A DNA stretch of 34,529 nucleotides from Flavobacteriaceae bacterium. Its GTDB lineage: Bacteria > Bacteroidota > Bacteroidia > Flavobacteriales > Flavobacteriaceae. A program made the position numbers and the translations under genes. Below are positions 9,574-17,561 of the stretch, piece after piece. The notes below the pieces were generated by a model, which was not told where the DNA came from, searched no databases, and saw nothing but the letters and a program-made list of their open reading frames with translations. The stretch is from contig PADT01000016.1 in assembly GCA_002700465.1 (NCBI GenBank), positions 1-34,529 on the forward strand, in the 5' to 3' direction. Numbering within the stretch: the stretch's first letter is position 1; every line of letters begins with the position of its first letter.

Positions 9574-10489
9574 ATGGAATTTTTAGTTAGTGGTGAAACT
9601 TCTAGACTAAGATCAGTAATTATAGGTATTGCCAATAGTTCTGGTAATATCCCTGTTTTAAGTGAGCTTTACGACCCAAAATCAATAGAAAATTTGAAAA
9701 AGGGAACATATCCCCTGGAAACAGATATGATCAAAGAATTAGAAAATTTTGTTGGCGTATTGAAAAAATATGATGTTGAGGTTTTTAGACCTAGATTAAT
9801 AAAAGATTATAATCAAATTTTTACAAGAGATATAGGATTTGTTATTGATAATTTTTTTTTTTAAATCAAATATCCTTCCTAAAAGAGCTAAAGAATTCGA
9901 AGGAATAAGTTCTATTCTTTCTGGTTTTCATAATAAAATAGTTACTATGCCACAAGATCTTCATATTGAAGGTGGAGATGTACTATATCAATCTAATACT
10001 ATTTTTGTTGGTTATTATGACTTCGATGATTACAGTGATTTATTTACTGCTAGAACAAATAAAGTTGCACTTGATTATTTTATTAAATTTTTTCCAGAAA
10101 AAAAAGTAAAAGGATTTCATTTAAATAAATCATTAACTAACGCAAAAAAAAATATACTTCATTTAGATTGTTGTTTACAAATTATTGCTAAAAATAAAGC
10201 TATAATACACCCTGAAGCATTTACATATAAGGAAGATTATTTATGGTTAATAGATTTTTTTGGCAAACATAATGTTTTTGAAATTTCTGAAAATGAAATG
10301 TATGATATGACAAGTAATATTTTGTCAGTTAATAATGAAACAGTTATCTCTCAACCGAAATTTATAAGATTAAATAACTGGTTAAAAAATCATGATATAG
10401 TTGTTGAAGAAGTTGATTTGTCAGAAGTTTCTAAACAAGAAGGACTTTTTAGATGTTCATCTTTACCCTTAATTAGATATGATGAATAA
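9574..10489 (+). pseudogene. Dimethylargininase-type hydrolase, frameshifted at a T11 run
   Basis: An amidinotransferase-fold enzyme of the arginine deiminase/dimethylargininase superfamily, expected to hydrolyse a guanidino compound such as arginine or methylarginine to citrulline. The first frame (9574-9864) holds ETSRLRSVIIG and QIFTRDIGFVID, then hits a stop right after an 11-T run. The second frame resumes FFFKSNILPKRAKEFEGI and carries LHIEGGDVL (Glu near 132), HLDCCLQII (His near 196) and the catalytic Cys in RCSSLPLIRYDE (near 294). If one T is removed the protein is about 304 residues with all catalytic residues, as expected for flavobacterial homologues. So the coding is otherwise intact: the break may be a sequencing error, phase variation or slippage. 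Overlaps ctlX at its 3' end. Confidence 0.85.
9852..9862 (+). other. T11 homopolymer at the frameshift site
   Basis: Eleven consecutive T residues. Ten would keep the two halves of the hydrolase in frame (…VIDNFFFKSNIL…), and eleven give a stop at 9862-9864. Runs of this length are known hot spots for polymerase slippage in replication and transcription, and for base-calling errors. Confidence 0.9.
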
Positions 10490-11399
10490 TATTCACTCAA
10501 TTTTAATGGTAAGACCCTCAAGTTTTAGAATGAATTCACAAACAGCATCAAACAACTATTTTCAAAAAAACACTCACTTAAATGATGCGCAAGTTTTAAA
10601 GAAAGCATGTCTTGAATTTGACAACCTGGTTAGTTTATTACTTTCAAATGGAATTCCAGTAAATGTGTTTCAAGATGATTTAATAAATGATACACCTGAC
10701 TCCATTTTTCCAAACAATTGGATAAGTTTTCACTCAAATAAAAGAATAGCAGTATACCCAATGTATGCTCACAATAGAAGACTTGAACGAAATTATAAAA
10801 TCATAAAATTTATTGAAAATTTGGGAATTAAAATTGATTTTATTAATGATTACAGTGATGCTGAAAATCATAATTTATTTCTTGAAGGAACAGGAAGTAT
10901 GGTGTTGGATAGATTAAATAAAAAATCCTATTGTTCATTGTCTGAAAGAACATCAGAGAGTTTAATTGAGGAGTTTTGTGATGAATTTAATTATATGCCA
11001 ATTATTTTTAAGTCTTATCAAAGTATAGATAAAAAAAGAAAATTGATTTATCATACTAACGTAATGATGTGTATAGCAAATAAATATTCTATAATCTGTT
11101 TAGATTCTGTTGACTCTAAAATTGACAAGCAAATTCTTTTAAAAAGCTTAAAAGATGATAATAAAGAAATAATTGAGATTAGCGAAAATCAATTAAATTC
11201 TTTTGCTGGTAATATGATAGAGTTGGTTTTTGAAAATAACAGTTTTCTTGTTATGAGTAGTCATGCTTATAAATCTCTAACTAAAAATCAAATTAATAAA
11301 ATAGAAAAATTCTCAAAAATTATTCATTCTAATGTTGAAACAATAGAAAATTGTGGTGGGGGAAGTGTTAGGTGTATGATAGCAGAAGTGTTTAATTAG
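10479..11399 (+). CDS. ctlX: CtlX-type citrulline hydrolase (GME superfamily)
   Basis: A 305-306-residue member of the guanidino-modifying superfamily, resembling CtlX, a proposed citrulline utilisation hydrolase. Diagnostic blocks are ILMVRPSSFRMNSQTASNN at the N-terminus, FPNNWISFHSN, LEGTGSMVLDR, the catalytic His region IYHTNVMMCIA and the C-terminal GGGSVRCMIAEV with the putative nucleophile Cys299. The start is one of two adjacent ATGs (10479 or 10482), both overlapping the 3' end of the previous, related hydrolase, so the two genes probably form one transcript. The 3' end overlaps the convergent gene by 8 bp. Substrate is inferred from the family and from the neighbouring carA and argS. 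Confidence 0.85.
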   Translation: MMNNIHSILMVRPSSFRMNSQTASNNYFQKNTHLNDAQVLKKACLEFDNLVSLLLSNGIPVNVFQDDLINDTPDSIFPNNWISFHSNKRIAVYPMYAHNRRLERNYKIIKFIENLGIKIDFINDYSDAENHNLFLEGTGSMVLDRLNKKSYCSLSERTSESLIEEFCDEFNYMPIIFKSYQSIDKKRKLIYHTNVMMCIANKYSIICLDSVDSKIDKQILLKSLKDDNKEIIEISENQLNSFAGNMIELVFENNSFLVMSSHAYKSLTKNQINKIEKFSKIIHSNVETIENCGGGSVRCMIAEVFN

Positions 11400-11793
11400 T
11401 TGATTTAAATTTATTTATCTTTTTTATGAACTCATGTTCATTTTTCTTTTTTGCCAATATTTTAATAAAATATTCATCGATATATATTGAATATACATTA
11501 GATTGCCCTTTAAATAATTTCAGTTTATAAAACGGAATTATTAAAGCATAAGTTTCTAATAATGACCTAAAACTTACTATAATTCCTTTTGGCCTTAATT
11601 CAATATTACATTGGTTAGTATTATTATCTAAATTTAATAGGTTAGTGATTATTGAATCTGTTTGTGATATGATGTATTTTGGAGAACCAACACCTCTAAG
11701 TTTAATTCTTTCAAATATTGTAAAAGGATTCCCTAATACATCATTGATTTCAGATTTGATTTTAGAATTATTGTAAGAAACGTTTTTTAACAC
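11392..11793 (-). CDS. Conserved small protein of unknown function, next to argS
   Basis: A 133-residue protein starting with GTG (LKNVSYNNSKIKSEINDVLG). I recognise no catalytic motif; it is soluble with alternating beta-strand and basic segments: IFERIKLRGVGSPKYI, then NIELRPKGIIVSFRSLLETY, ALIIPFYKLKLFKG and a lysine-rich C-terminus. I recall similar proteins beside ctlX/argS in Flavobacteriia, so it is probably a real conserved gene, but that memory cannot be checked here. It converges on ctlX (8-bp overlap) and is divergent from argS with an 85-nt intergenic region. A TATATTTG box lies 19 nt upstream. Function unknown. Confidence 0.75.
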   Translation of the reverse strand: MLKNVSYNNSKIKSEINDVLGNPFTIFERIKLRGVGSPKYIISQTDSIITNLLNLDNNTNQCNIELRPKGIIVSFRSLLETYALIIPFYKLKLFKGQSNVYSIYIDEYFIKILAKKKNEHEFIKKINKFKSTN

Positions 11794-11812
11794 TTAACCA
11801 TATTATTAATTT

Positions 11813-11820
11813 CAAATATA
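11813..11820 (-). promoter_or_regulatory. Putative -7 box (TAnnTTTG) of the small protein beside argS
   Basis: Read on the minus strand, TATATTTG matches TAnnTTTG and ends 19 nt before the GTG start at 11793. No convincing TTTG is seen at the -33 distance. On the other side of this gap, argS has only a near match (TATATTTA) about 18 nt before its ATG. Confidence 0.42.
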
Positions 11821-11878
11821 AACCAATCAAAAAAATAATTTATTCATTTTATAATTATATTTACTCCAAATTAAATTA

Positions 11879-13657
11879 ATGGATATTAATACAATTTTAC
11901 AGTCTAAACTTTCAGAATATCTTAAATTAAAGTATGATATTGATTTTAATGATTTTGAAATTCAACTTACTAAAAAAGATTTTGAAGGAGACTTGACAAT
12001 TGTTATTTTTCCGTTAGTAAAAATTTTAAGACAAAGTCCTGCTAATCTAGGTAACGAATTTGGTTCTTTTATAGTTAATAATTCTAAATATGTTACAGGA
12101 TTTAATGTTATTCAAGGGTTTTTAAACCTTTCTATTTCATCATTTTATTATTTAGAATTTTTAAATAACTGTTTAACTGATAATAATTTTGGATTTATAA
12201 CTCCAAAAAAAAACAGTCCCTTATATTTAGTAGAGTACTCATCTCCAAATACTAATAAGCCCCTTCATCTAGGTCATATTAGAAATATTTTACTTGGATA
12301 TTCAATGTCTAAGATTTTAGAGGCTTCTGGTAAAAGAGTCAATAAAACTCAAATTATAAATGACAGGGGAATACATATTTGTAAATCAATTATTGCTTGG
12401 TTAAAATTTGGAGAAAACAAAACACCTTATGATGTAAACCAAAAAGGTGACTTTTTTGTTGGAACATATTATGTTTTATTTGATAAAATTTACAAAAGAG
12501 AAATTAAGGAATTAATTAATAGTGGTTTTTCAAAAATAGAAGCTGAACAAAAATCTCCAATTTTTATTGAAGCCAAAGAACTGTTAAGAAAATGGGAAGC
12601 TGGTGATAAAGAGATTATTAATGTTTGGAAATTAATGAACGGATGGGTTTATGATGGTTTTAATAAAACTTATAATGACCTAGGAGTTAATTTTGACTCA
12701 TTATATTATGAAAGTGACACTTATCTTATAGGAAAGGAAATTATTAATCATGGGCTAGAAAAACAGATTTTTTATAAAAAAGATGACGATTCTGTTTGGA
12801 TTGATTTATCGGATGAGGGTCTTGATGAAAAGCTATTGTTAAGATCAGATGGCACCTCTGTTTATATGACTCAAGATTTAGGTACAGCTTATAAAAGATA
12901 TAAGGATAATCCTGAAATGAAAGGATTGATTTATACTGTAGGAAATGAACAAGACTACCATTTTAATGTTTTGTTTAAGATTTTAAAAAAACTTGGATTT
13001 AAATGGTCAAATCATTTATTTCATTTAAGTTATGGGATGGTTGATTTGCCCTCTGGAAAGATGAAAAGTCGAGAAGGTACAGTTGTGGATGCAGATGAAC
13101 TAATTTCAGAAATGGTAAACAATGCTTCTAAATTATCTAGTGACCTTGGAAAGCTTGATGGATTGAGTATTGATGATAAAAATGCACTAAATCATACTAT
13201 TGGTCTTGGAGCGTTAAAATATTACATACTTAAAGTTGATCCAAAAAAAAGAATTTTATTTGATCCGAATGATTCTATTGACTTTAATGGAAATACCGGA
13301 CCTTTTATTCAATATACATACGCAAGGATTCAATCTCTTTTAAGTAAGGAAACTTTTGAAAATCATTCCTTAAATGAGGATTTAGACATAAATACAAAAG
13401 AGAAACAAATTTTAAAATTATTAACTCAATATCCAGACTTAATAAAATCCTCTGCAGATAATTTAAATCCAGCTTTAATTGCAAATTTCACATACGAATT
13501 AGTTAAAGCTTTTAATTCTTATTATCAAACAACTAAAATTTCAAAAATTGAAAATAATGAAGTCAAGTTATTCCGTTTAAGCTTAAGTTATAAAGTAGGT
13601 TTAATTATTAAATCTTCAATGCTATTATTAGGAATAAAAGTTCCTGACAAAATGTAA
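11879..13657 (+). CDS. argS: Arginyl-tRNA synthetase
   Basis: Class I arginyl-tRNA synthetase (592 residues, normal), which charges tRNA-Arg in the cytoplasm. It has an N-terminal additional domain (residues 1-110) for the tRNA D-loop, then the Rossmann catalytic core with VEYSSPNTNKPLHLGHIRN, where HLGH is the HIGH motif, and LPSGKMKSREGTVVDADEL as the KMSKS-like loop, in the KMKSR form usual for ArgRS of this phylum. YGMVDLPSG and the C-terminal anticodon-binding helical domain follow, ending in SSMLLLGIKVPDKM, typical of ArgRS. The neighbourhood of arginine/citrulline enzymes is suggestive. ffh follows 15 nt downstream. Confidence 0.97.
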   Translation: MDINTILQSKLSEYLKLKYDIDFNDFEIQLTKKDFEGDLTIVIFPLVKILRQSPANLGNEFGSFIVNNSKYVTGFNVIQGFLNLSISSFYYLEFLNNCLTDNNFGFITPKKNSPLYLVEYSSPNTNKPLHLGHIRNILLGYSMSKILEASGKRVNKTQIINDRGIHICKSIIAWLKFGENKTPYDVNQKGDFFVGTYYVLFDKIYKREIKELINSGFSKIEAEQKSPIFIEAKELLRKWEAGDKEIINVWKLMNGWVYDGFNKTYNDLGVNFDSLYYESDTYLIGKEIINHGLEKQIFYKKDDDSVWIDLSDEGLDEKLLLRSDGTSVYMTQDLGTAYKRYKDNPEMKGLIYTVGNEQDYHFNVLFKILKKLGFKWSNHLFHLSYGMVDLPSGKMKSREGTVVDADELISEMVNNASKLSSDLGKLDGLSIDDKNALNHTIGLGALKYYILKVDPKKRILFDPNDSIDFNGNTGPFIQYTYARIQSLLSKETFENHSLNEDLDINTKEKQILKLLTQYPDLIKSSADNLNPALIANFTYELVKAFNSYYQTTKISKIENNEVKLFRLSLSYKVGLIIKSSMLLLGIKVPDKM

Positions 13658-13672
13658 TTTAATAAAAATATA

Positions 13673-15001
13673 ATGTTTAATAATTTAACAGATAAGCTTA
13701 ACTCAGCCTTAAAAATTTTAAAAGGACAAGGAAAAATAACTGAAATTAATGTTGCAGAAACGTTAAAGGAAGTTAGAAGGGCTTTACTTGAGGCCGATGT
13801 AAACTTTAAAACAGCAAAAGAATTCTCAATTAATGTTAAAAATAAAGCTATTGGGCAAAATGTTTTAAGTACTGTTAATCCTGGGCAACTAATGGTTAAA
13901 ATTGTTAAGGATGAATTAACTCAACTAATGGGTGGAAATGCGGAAGGAATTAATCTCTCCAATTCATTTACGGTTATTTTAATGTCTGGTTTGCAAGGTT
14001 CAGGAAAAACTACTTTTTCTGGAAAATTATCAAAATATTTAAAAACTAAAAAAAACAAAAATCCTTTGTTAGTAGCTTGTGATGTGTATAGACCTGCCGC
14101 AATTGAACAATTAAAAATTCTTGGAGAACAAATCGGTGTTGATGTTTATAGTGATGAATTGGAAAAAAATCCAGTAAAAATTGCTTCAGATTCAATTTCA
14201 CATGCAAAAAAGAATGGACAAAATTTAGTTATAATAGACACTGCAGGAAGATTAGCTGTTGATGATCAAATGATGAATGAAATTAAAAACATTCATACTG
14301 CGGTTAAACCTCATGAAACTTTATTTGTTGTTGACTCAATGACTGGACAAGATGCTGTTAATACTGCTAAAACTTTCAATGATATATTAAATTTTGACGG
14401 AGTTATTTTAACAAAACTTGACGGTGATACGAGAGGAGGAGCAGCATTATCTATAAAATCAATAGTTAATAAGCCAATAAAATTTATTGGAACTGGGGAA
14501 AAAATGGATGCAATTGATGTTTTTCATCCTGAAAGAATGGCAGACCGAATACTTGGAATGGGTGATATTGTTTCATTAGTAGAAAAAGCACAAAATGTTT
14601 ATGATGAAAAACAAGCACGAATTTTAAGTAAAAAAATTGCAAAAAGTCAGTTCGGTCTTGATGATTTTTTAGATCAAATAAAAAAAATCAAGCAAATGGG
14701 TGACATTAAAGATATGGTTGGAATGATTCCTGGTGCGAGTAAAGCCGTTGGAGATGCTGAGATTGATAATGATTCGTTTAAACATATAGAAGCTTTAATT
14801 TATTCAATGACACCAAAAGAGCGTTCAAATCCAAAAATTATTGATAATAGTAGAAAAAAACGAATATCAAAAGGAAGTGGATTAGAAGTTCAAGAACTTA
14901 ATAAGCTTTTAAAACAATTTGAACAAATGTCAAAAATGATGAAAATGATGCAAAGTGGTGGGTCAAATAAGCTTATGCAAATGATGAAAGGAATGAAATA
15001 A
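13673..15001 (+). CDS. ffh: Signal recognition particle protein Ffh
   Basis: The SRP54 homologue that binds signal sequences of nascent membrane proteins and, with SRP RNA and FtsY, targets them to the SecYEG channel. The 442 residues show the N domain (helical, 1-90), the G domain with GLQGSGKTTFSGKL (P-loop, near 105-118), DVYRPAAIEQL, IDTAGRLAVDD, the TKLDGDTRGGAAL motif and TGEKMDAIDVF, then the methionine-rich M domain ending MSKMMKMMQSGG. Complete. It lies 15 nt after argS and 14 nt before folD, so the three are likely co-transcribed. Confidence 0.98.
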   Translation: MFNNLTDKLNSALKILKGQGKITEINVAETLKEVRRALLEADVNFKTAKEFSINVKNKAIGQNVLSTVNPGQLMVKIVKDELTQLMGGNAEGINLSNSFTVILMSGLQGSGKTTFSGKLSKYLKTKKNKNPLLVACDVYRPAAIEQLKILGEQIGVDVYSDELEKNPVKIASDSISHAKKNGQNLVIIDTAGRLAVDDQMMNEIKNIHTAVKPHETLFVVDSMTGQDAVNTAKTFNDILNFDGVILTKLDGDTRGGAALSIKSIVNKPIKFIGTGEKMDAIDVFHPERMADRILGMGDIVSLVEKAQNVYDEKQARILSKKIAKSQFGLDDFLDQIKKIKQMGDIKDMVGMIPGASKAVGDAEIDNDSFKHIEALIYSMTPKERSNPKIIDNSRKKRISKGSGLEVQELNKLLKQFEQMSKMMKMMQSGGSNKLMQMMKGMK

Positions 15002-15015
15002 ATAATTAATTAATT

Positions 15016-15891
15016 ATGAAAATTATAGACGGAAAAGAAATATCTAATCAAATTAAACTTGAAATTAAAAAAGAAGTTGATCAAATTATCTTAAAAGGAC
15101 AAAGACCTCCTCATTTAGCAGCAGTTATTGTTGGAGAAGATGGAGCGAGTTTAACCTATGTAGGAAGTAAGGTTAGATCTTGTAGACAAGTTGGGTTTGA
15201 ATCAACTTTAGTAAAACTTCAATCATCAATTAGTGAAGAAAAACTTATTGAAAAAATTAATTTATTAAATAGCGATAAAGAAATTGATGGTTTTATTGTT
15301 CAATTACCGTTACCAAAACATATAAACGAAGAGAATATTTTAATGGCTATTGATCCAAATAAAGATGTTGATGGCTTTCATCCAACGAATTTTGGAAAAA
15401 TGGCATTAAATATGGAGACCTTTATTCCGGCTACACCCTTTGGAATAATGGAACTTTTAAAAAGATATAATATTGAAACATCTGGTAAACATACTGTTGT
15501 AATTGGTAGGAGCCATATAGTTGGTAGACCAATTAGTATTTTAATGAATAGTAAAGGAAAAGCCGGTGATTCTACAGTTACTGTGGTACATAGTAGAACC
15601 GTGAATTTAGAAAGTTACACTAAAAATGCAGATATCATTGTTTCTGCTCTTGGTATTCCAGAATTTGTAAAAAGTGATATGGTAAAGAGTGGGGTAGTTA
15701 TAATAGATGTTGGAATAACTAGAGTCAAGGATGATAATTCAATTAAAGGTTACGTGATTAAAGGAGATGTAGATTTTGAGTCTATGAAATCTAAAGCAAG
15801 TTTTATAACCCCTGTGCCTGGTGGAGTAGGTCCTATGACAATAGCTATGTTATTAAAAAACACTTTGCTTTCTAGAAAAATTTCTATTTAG
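15016..15891 (+). CDS. folD: Methylenetetrahydrofolate dehydrogenase/cyclohydrolase
   Basis: Bifunctional FolD, which oxidises 5,10-methylene-THF with NADP+ and hydrolyses the product to 10-formyl-THF for purine and formyl-Met synthesis. The 291 residues include the catalytic region SLTYVGSKVRSCRQVGFES (lysine near 56), DGFIVQLPLPKHI, NKDVDGFHPTN and PATPFGIMELL. The Rossmann NADP site is VVIGRSHIVGRP, and the C-terminus has TPVPGGVGPMTIAMLL. All family signatures are present. Its stop overlaps the convergent VOC gene by 8 bp, leaving no room for a terminator between them. Confidence 0.97.
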   Translation: MKIIDGKEISNQIKLEIKKEVDQIILKGQRPPHLAAVIVGEDGASLTYVGSKVRSCRQVGFESTLVKLQSSISEEKLIEKINLLNSDKEIDGFIVQLPLPKHINEENILMAIDPNKDVDGFHPTNFGKMALNMETFIPATPFGIMELLKRYNIETSGKHTVVIGRSHIVGRPISILMNSKGKAGDSTVTVVHSRTVNLESYTKNADIIVSALGIPEFVKSDMVKSGVVIIDVGITRVKDDNSIKGYVIKGDVDFESMKSKASFITPVPGGVGPMTIAMLLKNTLLSRKISI

Positions 15892-16303
15892 CAAATATTT
15901 GACTGGAATCTTTAAATGATTTGAATTCTAAAGCATTTCCTGACGGATCTTTAAAAAACATTGTAGATTGTTCACCAGTTAATCCTTGAAATCTTATATA
16001 TGGTTCAATAATAAATTCGATTTTTCTTTTTTTTAGTTTTTCAGCAAATTCTTGAAAAACATTCCATTCTAGTATAACCCCAAAGTGAGGTATTGGTACA
16101 TTTTTTCCGTCAACAGGATTAGATTTTATATTTTTAATATCATTATCTAAATGAATTACAAGTTGATGTCCAAAGAAGTCAAAATCAACCCAATGGTCAC
16201 TACTTCTTCCTTCATTACATCCCAATATATCTTTATAAAAAGTTCTATTTTTTTCAAGATTATTAACAGGAATTGCCAGGTGAAATGGTGATAGTTTTTT
16301 CAT
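15884..16303 (-). CDS. VOC (glyoxalase/dioxygenase-fold) family protein
   Basis: A 139-residue protein of the vicinal oxygen chelate superfamily. The two beta-alpha-beta modules are visible: PFHLAIPVNNLEKNRTFYKD at the start and HFGVILEWNVFQEFAEKL in the middle. Likely metal ligands are His in FHLAIPV, His in LVIHLD or PHFGVI, and Glu in GNALEFKSF. YKDILGCNEG and FFKDPSGNALEFK are typical of dioxygenase-like members. Substrate cannot be told. It follows the lipoprotein gene by 11 nt on the same strand, and converges on folD with an 8-bp overlap. Confidence 0.85.
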   Translation of the reverse strand: MKKLSPFHLAIPVNNLEKNRTFYKDILGCNEGRSSDHWVDFDFFGHQLVIHLDNDIKNIKSNPVDGKNVPIPHFGVILEWNVFQEFAEKLKKRKIEFIIEPYIRFQGLTGEQSTMFFKDPSGNALEFKSFKDSSQIFAK

Positions 16304-16314
16304 GATTTATATTT

Positions 16315-16860
16315 TTAGTTCCATCCAATCATAAATCTTTTAATTTTACTTTCGGGTGGGATATTTATACTTTTAATAATTTGATCGGTACCCAATCTTA
16401 AATCTATTGGTAAATTTTGTTTATCAATAATAAAGTAAGCATCAATTTCATCTACATAAATAATTAAATTATTTATAGTATTCTGAATTGAATTTATTTT
16501 ATGATTTTTTTCAATCATTCTAAATGTACTTTCAATATTTACTCCCTTGTTGGTTGTGAAAAGATTACTAACTATTTCAATAGTTTCAATAGTTTCATTA
16601 TTATCATGTTGATTTCTAGGGGTTAGGGTAAGTAAATGATTTTTATTAGTGCTAAAAATTAAATATTTATCATCACCAGAAAACATATAATCTCCTTCGC
16701 CAATCCTTCTAACAATTGAGTCGTTTTTATATATTGAGTCTAGTTGTTGAACTATAATCTCTTTATTTAATTTTCCAATTTTTCCTTTTTCAATTTTATA
16801 CTCATTGGATGAGCATCCAACAATAAAAATTAGTAATGGAATAAATAGATATTTCTTCAT
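16315..16860 (-). CDS. Putative lipoprotein, unknown function
   Basis: A 181-residue protein with a clear type II signal peptide: MKKYLFIPLLIFIVGCSSNE, with the lipobox Cys at residue 16 followed by Ser-Ser, so it should be lipid-anchored outside the cytoplasmic membrane. The rest is a hydrophilic, probably beta-rich domain, with TFRMIEKNHKIN, LIIYVDEIDAYFIID and the ending PPESKIKRFMIGWN. I do not recognise a family with certainty; a distant resemblance to DUF1131-type lipoproteins is possible. It is divergent from queE and upstream of the VOC gene. Confidence 0.75.
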   Translation of the reverse strand: MKKYLFIPLLIFIVGCSSNEYKIEKGKIGKLNKEIIVQQLDSIYKNDSIVRRIGEGDYMFSGDDKYLIFSTNKNHLLTLTPRNQHDNNETIETIEIVSNLFTTNKGVNIESTFRMIEKNHKINSIQNTINNLIIYVDEIDAYFIIDKQNLPIDLRLGTDQIIKSINIPPESKIKRFMIGWN

Positions 16861-16916
16861 TTTTTAAATTTAATTAAATGTAATAATTACTTTAAACACA
16901 AATTGATTTTATCTTA

Positions 16917-16924
16917 TATATTTG
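16917..16924 (+). promoter_or_regulatory. Putative -7 box (TAnnTTTG) of queE
   Basis: TATATTTG matches the Bacteroidota -7 consensus and ends 4 nt before the GTG start of queE at 16929. Since the -7 box normally ends about 4 nt before the transcription start, the mRNA would begin at or next to the start codon (leaderless). A TTTA at 16891-16894 is a poor -33 candidate (22-nt spacing). Confidence 0.55.
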
Positions 16925-16928
16925 CCAA

Positions 16929-17561
16929 GTGAATTCAAATAATGAACAAGAATTAATTGACAAGGGACTTCTTCTTCCTTTGATGGAATCATTTTATACA
17001 ATTCAGGGAGAAGGATATCATAAGGGTTCTGCAGCTTTTTTTATTAGATTGGGTGGTTGTGATGTTGGGTGCCATTGGTGTGATGTTAAAGAAAGTTGGG
17101 ATCCTAAAATACATCCTCCTACAAGTATTGATGATATTGTTTTTAATGTTAAAAAGAGTTCTAATACTGTAGTTATTACAGGTGGGGAGCCCTTAATGTG
17201 GAATATGAGTCCAATAACTCGACTATTAAAAGACAATAATATTAACATTCACATTGAAACTTCAGGAGCATATAAATTTTCTGGAAATTGGGATTGGATT
17301 TGTCTGAGTCCAAAGAAAAATAAGAATCCTCTTAATGAAATATACTCAAAAGCAGATGAGCTAAAAATGATAATTTATAATTTAGACGATCTTAAATTTG
17401 CTGAAATTGAATCAAAAAAAGTTTCTAATAGTTGTTTGTTGTATCTTCAACCTGAGTGGAGTAAACGAGAAAAAATTATGCCAATTATTGTAGATTATGT
17501 TATGAGAAACCCTAAATGGAAAGTGTCTTTACAAACCCATAAGTATTTAAATATTCCTTAG
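16929..17561 (+). CDS. queE: 7-carboxy-7-deazaguanine synthase (radical SAM)
   Basis: QueE converts 6-carboxy-tetrahydropterin to 7-carboxy-7-deazaguanine in the queuosine pathway, using S-adenosylmethionine and a 4Fe-4S cluster. The cluster motif CX3CX2C is in GGCDVGCHWCDVKESW (residues about 42-57). Substrate and SAM motifs follow: SFYTIQGEGYHKGSAAFFIR before it, and VVITGGEPLMW and NIHIETSGAY after it. 210 residues is normal. The GTG at 16929 gives the N-terminus typical of flavobacterial homologues and sits just behind a promoter box; an ATG at 16942 is out of frame. The 3' end overlaps the convergent NamZ gene by 4 bp (TTAG). No other queuosine gene is in the window. Confidence 0.95.
   Translation: MNSNNEQELIDKGLLLPLMESFYTIQGEGYHKGSAAFFIRLGGCDVGCHWCDVKESWDPKIHPPTSIDDIVFNVKKSSNTVVITGGEPLMWNMSPITRLLKDNNINIHIETSGAYKFSGNWDWICLSPKKNKNPLNEIYSKADELKMIIYNLDDLKFAEIESKKVSNSCLLYLQPEWSKREKIMPIIVDYVMRNPKWKVSLQTHKYLNIP

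Noticed and set aside
11850-11878. Near-match TATATTTA upstream of argS as a promoter
   Set aside because: The last, discriminating G of TAnnTTTG is missing and no -33 element is seen; mentioned only as a possibility.
11879-13657. KMKSR instead of KMSKS in arginyl-tRNA synthetase
   Set aside because: ArgRS enzymes often lack the canonical motif, and this variant looks standard for the phylum; not a defect.
16877-16886. AATGTAATAA between the lipoprotein gene and queE, identical to an arm of the repeat before the CBS-like gene
   Set aside because: A single AT-rich 10-mer without its inverted partner; chance occurrence is likely in this composition, so I did not call a shared operator.
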